Shown here piece by piece: positions 7,828 through 15,891 of a stretch of 26,232 nt of DNA (positions are counted from its first letter, which is position 1; each line of letters starts with the position of its first letter). A model generated the notes under the pieces. It did no database searches, was not told the DNA's origin, and saw only the letters and a list, made by a program, of their open reading frames with translations. The translations under genes and the position numbers were made by a program. This DNA comes from Chara braunii (taxonomy: Eukaryota; Streptophyta; Charophyceae; Charales; Characeae): the NCBI GenBank assembly GCA_003427395.1, contig BFEA01000371.1, positions 1,003,144 through 1,029,375 on the forward strand, in the 5' to 3' direction.

Positions 7828-8905
7828 TCATATCTCTACAAGGGCAAGCTCAGAACGGGGAAATGAATCTGCAAAAAAAATTGGAGCTTTGAGAGCAGCT
7901 CCTGGACAAAGTTTAAACCAATCCCTAAAGATGAGCTGTAAGTCCGTTTTGAAGGATTCCTCCCTCCCCCCTTCTCCTGGCCATATCACCTCCCCCAGGC
8001 TCCTTTCCCCAGTACCCCCCAGCCAGTCCATAGTAAAGTTTTGGATTGCCTTTTGGATATCATTTTTTTTGTTGACAATTACGTAGTTTGGATGTGACGG
8101 CCACCCATTGGGCTCTGATCTCTGTTTGTACAACAGTTCATTCAACCATCTCTGATCCCTCCAGATTTACTTTTTCACGTACATAAACACACCTTTTATA
8201 CCGTAGTGTCCATAAAACCACTTTTCTACCGATCTAAAAAAAATTGAGTTGGAAATTGGATAACCGTAGGTCCTGTGGAGCCCAGTGCCCTAGGAGGATA
8301 TCCTTCCAATCCCAAGGCTAGCCTAGATCCATTAGTTCTCGCGATGTGCAATCCCACATGCCCAATCCCACATGCGTCATGTTAGTATTGAGTCAGGGCA
8401 TCGCATAAAAATGTGTTGAATGGTCTCTCAACATTTTCTCCCTGGGAAGGTGGACAAACAAAAACTGCACCATGGAGAGGCTAAACCTTTCTGTTCCAAA
8501 GAAGAGTGGTCAATAATCCAATCATTCGTGGGGAGACAGCGGTGTGCAATTTGCCACTGCAACGAGGAAAATTTAGCTGGTCTTTGTCTTATATTTTTGA
8601 AACGACTAAATTCAAGTGCCTAGACCATCTCTCTTGCAGAATTGGCGCAATGTCCACCTTAGCAGTTTCTATGCCGCTTTCACAGTGTCGCAGAGGGTGT
8701 TTAAAAAAAATTAAAAAAAATTAAAAGAAGTTTCTATGCCGCTTTCACAGTGAGTGACTGTAGGGTCCTTGGTCTGCCCCTCTTGCTAGTTTGCCAAACC
8801 CATGCTGTCGGATCTATCGAAAGCTCTGCGATAGGAAGCTCCGGATGAAAGACTCTCCATCCCTTTATAGCAGAGATGAAAAGGACTCTAACCTGGTAGA
8901 GGTAT
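7828..8905 (-). pseudogene. Decayed LINE ORF2 remnant of copy C (zf-RVT to C-terminus)
   Basis: The zf-RVT part (minus, about 8625-8400) contains 'HRCLPTNDWIIDHSSLEQKG', then CSFC, then 'ETIQHIFMRCP' with an in-frame TGA just before ETI. The long copy reads 'DRCLPTNDWLIDHSRLEQQG', CSRC and 'ETIEHIFLQCP'. Downstream come 'PWDWKDILLGHW' (long copy 'PWPWEWRAILMGHY') and 'FTMDWLGG' (long copy 'FSRDWLGG'). The Cys-x2-Cys and His-x4-Cys pattern of the reverse-transcriptase zinc-binding domain is still visible. Several frame changes and stops show the copy is dead. The reverse transcriptase domain itself is absent. Confidence 0.8.
8665..8752 (+). mobile_element. 42-bp A-rich retroinsertion with 23-bp TSD inside LINE copy C
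   Basis: The 23-bp sequence GTTTCTATGCCGCTTTCACAG plus TG occurs exactly at 8665-8687 and 8730-8752. The 42 bp between them begin TCGCAGAGGG and end in a TTAAAAAAAA-type tail. The long LINE has this site once, uninterrupted (minus-sense CACTGTGAAGGCAACATAG near 25360), so it acts as the unoccupied form. Confidence 0.75.
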
Positions 8906-8910
8906 GAAAA

Positions 8911-9520
8911 AGGGAAAACTGGGCGCAGCGCGACCGGGAGCGCTGCGCCCCGCGCGAACGCAGTCGGAGCGGACATGGTGCGACGCAGGAGCTAACGGAG
9001 GATTAGGGGACGTGGTGGGCAGATGGAGGCAGTGGGCGTACGACTTGACAGCGGGAGGGTAAAGACGACGTGGCGTGACTTGGTGCGGCCTGCCTTTTGA
9101 AAGCACAGGGGGTGCCATCTCCGGCTTCACGCTTCACCCAGTGATGCTGCAGGTCACCACGCTGGATGAAGGGAAGACTGTCCTTGCACGGGGGCGAGTT
9201 TTCATGAGATTCTCGGCATATTGGTTACCTTTGCTTCTCTGCCTGCGCGGTTTTGTGGAGGGGGTCGGTTAATGCAGGCGGACAGGGAGGAGCGCGTCCT
9301 CACGTGAAGTGGGAGGAGGATTGGAGGCGACATCGAGTCCGTTTTTTTTGAAGAAGGGCTATCGGCGGCAGCTGGGTTTTCTTCACGAAGGCATCTGGAG
9401 TGCGAGGGTGCTGCGGTCAAAATTTTGTTTGTATGGTTGCATCTCTAGTATAACCTTGGCTCTTCTTGGGATAGGCCCTCTCGCTGATCATATGGGCATG
9501 ATGGCCGGTAATTCTGATTG
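8911..9520. other. GC-rich DNA with a strong hairpin, no gene recognised
   Basis: GGGCGCAGCGC (8921-8931) and GCGCTGCGCCC (8940-8950) form an 11-bp perfect stem with an 8-base loop. The surrounding 8911-9130 is CpG-rich. Open frames on both strands (8888-9130 minus, 9075-9272 plus) show no family signature. Confidence 0.45.
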
Positions 9521-9920
9521 ATGGAAACCTTAATTTCTGATTCTTATACGTTTTTCCTTTTATTATCAGAGCGATTGTTTTTCTCAATTGATTGTCGATT
9601 CGTTCTTCTGATTACTGTCCTTCCTGTTGATTTGTCGTCGGCTTTTCTCCCTAGTGATTGTCGATTCGTTTTTTACAATTTTCCTCCCTTAATCTTCCGT
9701 GCTATGTAGCTTTGCTAAACATTTCTCAAACTACGGTTTGAGAATCTGATTCGAAAATCCTTTGTGGATACCTAGACCTAAATTTCGTATAATTTTTCGC
9801 AAATTTCGTCATTCCTATTTGGAGAATCAAATCATATCAGATCTTATCCTCAAATCTCAGCCTTATTCTGATTGATTTTTCGAGCGATTTTTCCAATAGT
9901 TTTTTCTCAAACAATTAGTC
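9521..9920. other. AT-rich block with a tetraloop hairpin
   Basis: This stretch is much more AT-rich than its flanks. TTCTCAAAC (9723-9731) pairs with GTTTGAGAA (9736-9744) around a TACG loop. GATTGTCGATTCGTT occurs twice (near 9589 and 9657). The composition resembles that around the atp1 NUMT, but I recognise no organellar gene here. Confidence 0.4.
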
Positions 9921-10477
9921 TTAGCACATTTTTGTAAACAAAAGGAGGGTCAAATTAGAGGTAGGGGGAAGTGGGGGGCAGAAGGATCGGCGATATAGAG
10001 TGGTAGGTCTTACCAGGAGGGTGGGGTGGGACGACAGTGGCCAGTGCTGGAGCATTTGCTCTGTGACCAGGGGGGGCTTGAGGCCATTGAAGTTATGCCG
10101 AGGGTGGAAGGCATAACCATCTCGCCCGACGTAGTTGTTGCCAGGGCGGTGACCCTGTAACCCTTGAGGGGCTATACAATTAAGAGAGGTGTCGAGGGGG
10201 GAAGGCACTCTCTGTCCATCAGGAACAGCTAGATCAGTACCGGGGCAGTTCGTGTTGCCGTATAACCCTAGCTGGGGGGTATGAGATCTAATGATTTCTG
10301 GTACGAGGACTGAAAACTTGGTCGACGTATCTTTCGTTGGTGGTGAGGGTAGGAGTTTGATTGTCAGTGGTTCTAGTTCTTGTCCTTCCTCCTTTTTGTT
10401 TTTTTCATATGGAGGGAGAAAATTGGAAGCAAGGTTTGGAAGTAATTTTGGGTGGGCTTGCGCAGTAGGGGAACGGT
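9921..10477 (-). CDS. Open frame of unknown function, cut by the assembly gap
   Basis: From the N gap at 10478 down to the stop codon at 9921 the minus strand is open for about 185 codons without an ATG, so the 5' end is either in the gap or beyond an intron. The peptide is Pro/Leu-rich and hydrophilic. It contains 'GLYGNTNCPGTDLAVPDGQR' and 'GNNYVGRDGYAFHPRHNFNG'. A good splice-donor match (CTG|GTAAGA) lies near 10010, which would end an exon after 'WPLSSHPTLL'. I recognise no domain. A run of this length is close to the longest expected by chance in 26 kb, so coding status rests on the look of the peptide and the donor site. A retroelement gag-like remnant is another possibility. Confidence 0.3.
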
Positions 10478-10498
10478 NNNNNNNNNNNNNNNNNNNNN
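10478..10498. other. Assembly gap of 21 N
   Basis: Twenty-one undetermined bases. The gap adjoins a GC-rich repetitive stretch (ACGGTCGGCGGTCAAGGTCG near 10541) that resembles 7022-7075, which likely caused it. Any feature crossing it is unverified. Confidence 0.99.
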
Positions 10499-11163
10499 GG
10501 CAGACCGCCGGCCGGTCAGCCCTACTGGTCGGCTGCAGAACGGTCGGCGGTCAAGGTCGGCGGTCGGTAGGTATGCAACCCTGGTCTGCGCCCGAAATAT
10601 CCTATCAGAAGGGCACCCGCAGAAAATGCCTGAGGGACAGAATTGTAGAGAGAGTGCTACTGTGCTGGCAGCGAGAGCATGCCTGAAAAACAAAATACCT
10701 GCTACCCATCACGAGGTTCAAAGATTGAGCCATGGACAGAACTATAACCTCCAATGCCCTCGGAGACCATCCATACAGTGTCACGTGAAGGCCATAGCTA
10801 CGACCTGTAAATGGCTGGTTATTAGGGTACCAGGTGGACCTACCAAGGAAAGCCCAAGCTCAGCAGAAGTGGCAAGGGGCGATGGTGGTCTAATGAAATT
10901 GATACACCTTGAGCGGAAAGGACAGTGCAAATCAACTCAGTGACACGAAAGAGGACAACGAACAAGACAATCTGGTAGAGAGACGGTTAACGGAGGCCTC
11001 AATTTCAGACCACTTCTCAGGCCATTTATAACAAAACCCAAGGGTCATTTTAACCAAACTTGGCACACACAGACCTTGACCAGAAATAAAACAGGGCAAA
11101 AGAAAGAAAAAAAAAAGAAAAAAAAATGATCTCCAATGCACTTTTCAGGGTAACCGTTGAGGA
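10499..11163. other. No gene recognised
   Basis: GC-rich repeats with CGGTCGG units adjoin the gap. The rest is mixed DNA ending in an A-rich stretch (11097-11126). The open frame across the gap has no recognisable domain. Confidence 0.4.
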
Positions 11164-11201
11164 GGTTAACCAGGGCTGAAAAATGTGGGTCCCTGTTAAC
11201 C
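11164..11201 (+). repeat. Short hairpin with GTTAACC ends
   Basis: GGTTAACCAGGG (11164-11175) pairs with CCCTGTTAACC (11191-11201) with one bulged base. Confidence 0.6.
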
Positions 11202-11204
11202 GCT

Positions 11205-11816
11205 TATGGAAATGTACCAGTAAGGACTGCAGATGCTACCCTACAATTTGAGGCTTTCCGAGCTATAGTACTCCATATGTGAAAACAAAAGAGGAGAGAG
11301 AGAGAGAGAGAGACGAGGGAAGGAGGGTGGCAAGAAATAAGAGACTGAGACGTGTTTGGCTTAGCCTGTGAAAAGGAACAAAGTCACCTGAGCTGGTCGT
11401 TGTGAACTTTGCAGCAGAAAAGATAACATATTCTGCTGCATTTTCACGATCCCCCATCTTTGCTCGCGGACATGCAACCTTGAAAGTTCAAATAATCATC
11501 GGCCAAGTCTGGCATAAATTTTCCTTAACAAGGAATGATTATTCGCCTACAACCGCGGTTTCGGTCCAGGACCTGTGATCACATAAATTTTTTTAAAACA
11601 ATGGTCACAAGTTTGGATGCACCTCGCTTTTGGGACTCTTTTTCACCCCTTACACACCACTTGTCCCCCAATCATTGGACCCTCCCACATCAAGACCACT
11701 TGTTGCATGGCTAATTGATCATTGCAGTTGCACAACTACCTTCTTTCCCCGAATAACGTACTGTCATTATAGCTGTAGTTGAGACCTCTTTCAGTCCTTA
11801 CTGGTACATTTCCATA
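11205..11816. repeat. 25-bp perfect inverted repeat, 562 bp apart
   Basis: TATGGAAATGTACCAGTAAG plus GACTG at 11205-11229 is the exact reverse complement of 11792-11816. The right arm lies inside the hairpin loop at 11788-11820. A GA tract (11294-11313) lies between. Confidence 0.85.
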
Positions 11817-11877
11817 CTAAGATGCCTCAAATACAGCTATAATGACCTTATGTTGTATTTGGGGGAAGAAGGTAGTT
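11734..11877 (+). repeat. Long hairpin, pri-miRNA-like or foldback element
   Basis: Arms 11734-11787 and 11821-11877 pair over about 52 bp with a few mismatches and bulges. The loop is about 33 nt. The best-paired block is GTCATTATAGCTGTA opposite TACAGCTATAATGAC. The size and imperfect pairing suit a plant microRNA precursor, but a short MITE looks the same, and the nested inverted repeat with 11205-11229 slightly favours a transposable origin. Which strand is transcribed, if any, is unknown. Confidence 0.55.
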
Positions 11878-11889
11878 ATAGGCATTGGC

Positions 11890-13138
11890 ATCCACTGAGG
11901 TCAGCTACGGATCCACTGAGGTCAGAAAAAAACTCACAATTACGCAGCAAACCAATACACTTTAGTGAGAGGTCGCACATTTTTGGGACGGATGTCCCTC
12001 TATCCTGGACGTAGCAGTATAGCAGAGCCGTTCGCCCTCTGCACAGTCTTTGGAATAAATTTACTATTTAGTGTAAAACCTACCAAGTGAACATGGATTG
12101 TCAGATGCACTGACGACCTGTGCCTGGCAAACTGGTCCTCGGCGAAGTCTCCCGGAACAAAGGTCATTCAGATGAGGGATCAGCTTCTGCCAAAACCTGC
12201 ATTCACCTGTTCTCCACCTTCCCTCTCATAGCGCTGTGCTTTCAAGCTCTCATGCTGTAAACTGTAGGATCACCAGCGTGCCCTACGGCAGTGTCACAGT
12301 TGTGGACGGCGGGCATCGCCCAACGTATAAGAGACTTACCAAGGTTAGAAGCACAGGAGAGAGAACAGAGCTAGCATCTATGGCTGCAAACCAATCAGAG
12401 ATTTAGAAATGGATCACCCAGCAGTTGTGCAGAAACGGAGCCTCCCTGTAGACTAGCTACTGGCCTGGTGTGCTGATCCATTGTAGAGGTTGGTCTGGGG
12501 TTTCCTGTTACTCTAGGCCAAGGTGTCAAGGTATGTAGGCCAGGGAGACAGCAAGGCTGTGTGAGAGAAAGGGGAACAGGAGCCAGAGAGTAAAGGATGG
12601 TAGGTAGATGAGCAGACTCTGAGAAGGCCTGGGAAGAGTCCTGCTTGAATTGTGACAAAAGTCAATGAGGGCTGTGTCAGGTAGATTTGCCTCTGTGCCT
12701 GTGCCAGATGCGTTACATGCAGTTTCATGCATACCGCCATACATTTTTCATAATTGCATTTCTCTGGACTACGCTGGGTCATTTCAACTACCCAGTCTTA
12801 AATGCACCTGGTTCAAGCAGTTGTGCTGAATCTTTTGTCAGTTTATAAATTAACCCCTCCAGCCAGGGGGTGGGTTGTGGTCCTACGGACGTTCCATCTT
12901 TCCATCTTTGCCATCTCAGCATTTGATGATCCTGCCTCGTAGTACTACTAGTTGATCTCTGATGTAGGCCACCTTGCTGGTGGGTAATGCTTTTGTTGGT
13001 CTATCCTTTGTTGCCTTTGTTGCCGGCTTGATCGACCTCAATCTGCAGCAGATATCAGTCTCCACCATGTCAAGGTGCCCATGCGTCCTTCCTCGTCTGT
13101 GAGGTATCATTACTACCACTCCGTGCACGTGGCGGCCT
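11890..13138. other. No gene recognised
   Basis: About 1.2 kb of mixed DNA. Minus-strand open frames at 12395-12782 overlap in several phases and have no recognisable domain. No repeat shared with the rest of the window is seen apart from a small hairpin GGGAC..GTCCC near 11983. Confidence 0.4.
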
Positions 13139-13260
13139 GAAGAGGTCTTTCGGCCTATCCGTTACAGGCCATTTTTTAGTATTTTACATGATATAGGTTG
13201 TCGATCTGGCTACCTATCATAGTTTCTTCTTTTGATGATCACCATTCATCTATCATTAAA

Positions 13261-13311
13261 GAGAGAGAGAGAGAGAGCTGTCTCTTATACACATCTAGAT
13301 GTGTATAAGAG

Positions 13312-13363
<52 letters not shown>
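13261..13363. repeat. GA microsatellite broken by an adapter
   Basis: GA units run 13261-13277 and AG units 13315-13363. The interruption is a sequencing-library adapter, not natural sequence, so the true repeat length is unknown. Confidence 0.95.
13278..13314. other. Nextera transposase adapter junction (artefact)
   Basis: CTGTCTCTTATACACATCT (13278-13296) followed by AGATGTGTATAAGAGACA (13297-13314) is the 19-bp Tn5 mosaic end joined to its own reverse complement, as in the mate-pair junction adapter. 37 of its 38 bases are present. On the minus strand it translates to VSYTHLDVYKRQ, a peptide known as a contaminant in protein databases. Sequence left and right of this point may not be adjacent in the genome. 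Confidence 0.97.
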
Positions 13364-13365
<2 letters not shown>

Positions 13366-13409
13366 ATAGGCAGTCGGCTCGACGACCTGTCAACTAAAAC
13401 ATGACCTGT

Positions 13410-13431
13410 AACGGACAAGCGAAATGAACTC
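13410..13431 (-). repeat. TSD of the second U6 copy, 3' side
   Basis: A 22-bp repeat matching 13543-13564 at 19 positions. It lies directly after the poly(A) tail in the minus sense. Confidence 0.8.
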
Positions 13432-13549
13432 TTTTTTTTTTTTTTTTTTTTCGTTTTTTTTGGGACTACCCCTTTTTTATATCCTTGTGCAGGGGCCATG
13501 CTAATCTTATCTGTATCGCTCCAATTTTTTAACAGATGTCCCAACGGAC
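13432..13549 (-). pseudogene. U6 snRNA retropseudogene with poly(A) tail
   Basis: On the minus strand from 13549: GTCCGTTGGGACATCTG, AAAATTGGAGCGATACAGAT, AAGATTAGCATGGCCCCTGC, ACAAGGATA. The 5' stem is of plant type. The ACAGAGA box reads ACAGATA, so the 5' splice-site pairing element is damaged. After AAGGAT the U6 sequence ends, and ATAAAAAA, a short G-rich bit and a long A tract follow. GAGGTCATTTGGCCTGTCCG plus TT before it and GAGTTCATTTCGCTTGTCCG plus TT after it form a 22-bp TSD with three differences. The left foldback arm at 13139 shows the site without the insert. This is a LINE-mediated retrocopy, not a working gene. Confidence 0.85.
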
Positions 13550-13564
13550 AGGCCAAATGACCTC
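13543..13564 (-). repeat. TSD of the second U6 copy, 5' side
   Basis: This repeat ends in GTCCGTT, which also resembles the first bases of U6 (GTCCCTT), so the exact 5' boundary of the insert is ambiguous by about seven bases. Confidence 0.8.
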
Positions 13565-14160
13565 TTCGGGTCTCAAAATTTATCAATTCCGGAACGGAAA
13601 AAAAAATCAATTTGAACGAAACTTCTGATAATGGACATTTTGCGTGCTCAAATGCGTACATAGTTTTCCCGATGGGGTCTGATGCCTCTCTGTTCATGTA
13701 GTTTGCTCGAATGCTTTCATTTGCTCAAAGTCCTCTCAGAAAAGAAGTGCAGCACTTCAGTAAAGTACTACTCTGATGCCTGAAGGATCATTTATTGGCC
13801 TATGAACATGACATGAAACAGTTCCACCCAGTTTACCCGACAGATGCAGACATCAGGACTTGATCCCGAGACCTACCCCGTAAGTTCCGTAACCCTGTAT
13901 ATTGACCCTGTATCCGTATGTGAGATTTGAACCCACGCCCTGTCCCTAAACCCTCTACGTAGGTTAGTGTGGATGTTAGTCAGTCGGTAGGTCTTGATCC
14001 GTAGACCTTCATGTTAGCAGTTGAGTGCAGTACCGTTAGGATTAGTTAGGGTCTTTCTGGAAGCCTCTACCTGCCTCTTGGGTAGTGTAAGCATCAGTCC
14101 GTAGTTAGTCCTAGCTGTTAGCGAAGGGTCAGTCTGTAGGTTCTAGAAAGTCATAGGCCC
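13565..14160. other. No gene recognised
   Basis: Two minus-strand segments look like tRNA T-arms (GTGGGTTCAAATCTCAC near 13923-13939 and TCGGGATCAAGTCCTGA near 13855-13871), about 67 bp apart. No acceptor stem, D-arm or anticodon arm could be fitted. CCCTAAACCCT at 13944 is a single telomere-like motif, too short to matter. Confidence 0.35.
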
Positions 14161-14167
14161 CGGAGTT

Positions 14168-14240
14168 CCACGCGGCCTGGGGCTCAAAGGCCCACGCGGT
14201 TTGGGCCCTCCTAGGCCCACGCGGCTTGGGGCCCAGGACC
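14168..14240 (+). repeat. Three-copy minisatellite, 24-25 bp unit
   Basis: CCACGCGG followed by a TTGGGGCCC-like stretch occurs at 14168, 14192 and 14217. The units differ by a few substitutions. A TATAAATA motif follows at about 14275, but no downstream gene supports a promoter call. Confidence 0.75.
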
Positions 14241-14471
14241 AGGGGCACAGCAGGCCTGGCCTATCTAAGAAACAGTATAAATAAAGTGACAGCGCAGCCA
14301 TTTATTCATTCGCCTGTGAGCCATGCGGATGCGCTGCCAGTGTGACTTGTGTGTGGAGGTCTGAAGGTGCCCGAAGCTGAAGTGGGCAGAGGAAAACAAC
14401 AACGGCCATAGCTAAGAGGAGGAAGACGACGGCGGCCATAGCTGCCAAGCAGCTGACGTCAACAGAGAGTA

Positions 14472-14473
<2 letters not shown>

Positions 14474-14538
<65 letters not shown>
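14474..14538. repeat. (GT)32 microsatellite
   Basis: An uninterrupted GT run of about 65 bases. The minus-strand frame across it is a low-complexity artefact. Confidence 0.98.
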
Positions 14539-14539
<1 letters not shown>

Positions 14540-15630
14540 TGCGTGGACATTAAGGGTGGATTTTCATGCGTGTATGGGTGAATGAGAGCGATGCTGATGG
14601 TGGAGACAGTGTTCGGTTGGTACTTCAGACAGTGTTCGGCGGCCATAGTCGCAAGTTGTAACAGTTGACTTGAGCTGAGTTTCTGGCCAGAGGCCATATC
14701 TCTGAGTTTTCTATGTGGGCGCATGTCGCCATTGCAAGTTCATTGCTGGTCCTGAGTTGATGAAGTTGGTTTACCATTGGCACGTACATGTATGCATGTT
14801 GCAAGCGAGATTGAGACGAGTCTGAGTCTGATTTCATGACAGCAAATTTTCTGTAAAATTGGCTATTACCTTATTAAGCTTTCTGAGAGGCCTCTGAGCA
14901 GATGGAAGGCATTAGAGCAACGTGGGCCCATGTAAGGTATTGCAGCAAATAAGCCGAATTGCAGAGGCAAGTGGAGGTGATGTCTCCCCTTTATTTGGTT
15001 TCCTCTTTTGTTTGCTTGCTTTGTTACGTTAACTCATTTACTAATGAGAAGTAATGCTAACTCGTTTACTGATGAGAAGTAACGGCTAGTTATTATGAGT
15101 TTTCTCAGTTTTATAACTCTCATTTTGGAGTTCTCTGTGCTTCACATGGACTCTTGAGGATGGTGTTTTTTTGTGCATAATGCTTACACATTCCCGTGTG
15201 GTGCCATGTGTTTGAGCGCCTGCAGAAGACCCCTGCAATTGCAGACTCAACGCACTCGAGTAATGGTTACATATGCTCAGGCCAGTTAAAGCAAAAGATC
15301 AGTGGAGAAGGTGAGAGGCCTTCACATGGGGGCTTGCTTTGAATCACGACACTGACATATCTGCTACAGCCTATGGCAAAGGCAGGGCCGACATCAGTAA
15401 ACCAGAAGGACCAGGTAAATACTCACAATGCCAGGTCTTCCCTCCCCACTGAATGAACTCGTGATTCAACGTCTGTGCAATTTCTTTGCCACTCAATTGG
15501 TCTCTGTAAATGGCTGGTCAGGCAGTCCCTATTGCCCTGAGGCTCAGAGAATTCATAACCTGAATTTGCTAGTAAATTGTGACTGATAAATTGATAATAA
15601 CTTAACGAGTTAAATAAGACTTAAAATAAG
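14540..15630. other. No gene recognised; small tandem duplication
   Basis: TAACTC(A/G)TTTACT(A/G)ATGA is repeated with a 28-bp period at 15030 and 15058. The motif CAGTGTTCGG also occurs twice near 14610-14640. Nothing else stands out. Confidence 0.4.
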
Positions 15631-15881
15631 TTTTTTTTTTTTTTTTTTTTTTTAATCCGCTAATACATTCTTCTCTCAAATCTTTAACCGGACCCCCACT
15701 GGCGGCCCCACCACATCCTTGACCACCACAGTTGGGGTGGGGGGCAACATGCATTCCCTCTGATGGGTGGAGGGAGACAACAAAGCTATGTTCGCAGGGG
15801 TGCCCTGTATAAGCCTTAGGAGTACAGGTAGACTAAGTGAAGGTGAATTGAAAGACTTTGAAAGATTATGAAAGATTTGGG
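15631..15881 (-). mobile_element. Possible retroposon, about 250 bp, unknown family
   Basis: TTAAAATAAG at 15621-15630 directly precedes a 23-base poly(T). The same decamer returns at 15882-15891 (12 bases if the following TT is counted). This is the expected pattern for a minus-strand poly(A) insertion with a 10-12 bp TSD. The body has no tRNA-like promoter boxes and does not match the LINE 3' core, so it may be a truncated copy of another element. The TSD is AT-rich and could be coincidental. Confidence 0.45.
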
Positions 15882-15891
15882 TTAAAATAAG

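Larger units (their letters stand above)
7532..8910 (-). mobile_element. 5'-truncated LINE (copy C), about 1.4 kb
   Basis: The minus strand reads, in order: a linker like that of the long LINE ('WVWQTSKRGRPRTLQSLTVK' against 'IWNPDTRHNPRHPKPKMLSG'), the zf-RVT domain, the C-terminal DWLGG region, a 3' untranslated stretch containing the shared core (7621-7679), and a 23-base poly(A) seen as poly(T) at 7532-7554. This copy ties the core repeat to LINE ORF2. It is 5'-truncated near 8910, next to a GC-rich hairpin. It is interrupted at 8688-8729 by a separate insertion. No confident TSD. Confidence 0.8.
13139..13564. repeat. Foldback with diverged arms around a GA microsatellite
   Basis: The left arm (13139-13221, plus sense) and right arm (13363-13431 joined to 13543-13564, minus sense) align at roughly three quarters identity. 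They share GAAGAGGTC, CCGTTACAGG and AGG(T/C)(T/C)GTCGA blocks. The right arm is split by the U6 insertion. The loop holds the GA tract and a synthetic adapter, so the linkage of the two arms is not certain. Confidence 0.6.

Noticed and set aside
8348-8374. Two AATCCCACATG motifs resembling the plant snRNA upstream element
   Set aside because: No TATA box at the fixed spacing and no snRNA follows. The site lies inside the decayed LINE copy C (minus strand).
9755-9775. GTGGATACCTAG, like the start of organellar large-subunit rRNA
   Set aside because: Only about a dozen bases match and the following sequence does not continue as rRNA.
13239-13697. 152-codon minus-strand open frame
   Set aside because: It is made of a GA microsatellite, the sequencing adapter and the U6 retrocopy with its tail. 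It is not a gene.
13855-13939. Two tRNA-like T-arms on the minus strand
   Set aside because: TTCAAAT- and ATCAAGT-type loops with 5-bp stems are present, but no acceptor stem, D-arm or anticodon arm fits either of them.
13944-13954. CCCTAAACCCT as interstitial telomere repeat
   Set aside because: Only one and a half units, expected by chance at this scale.
14270-14285. TATAAATA as a promoter
   Set aside because: A single motif without a downstream coding region or transcript evidence.
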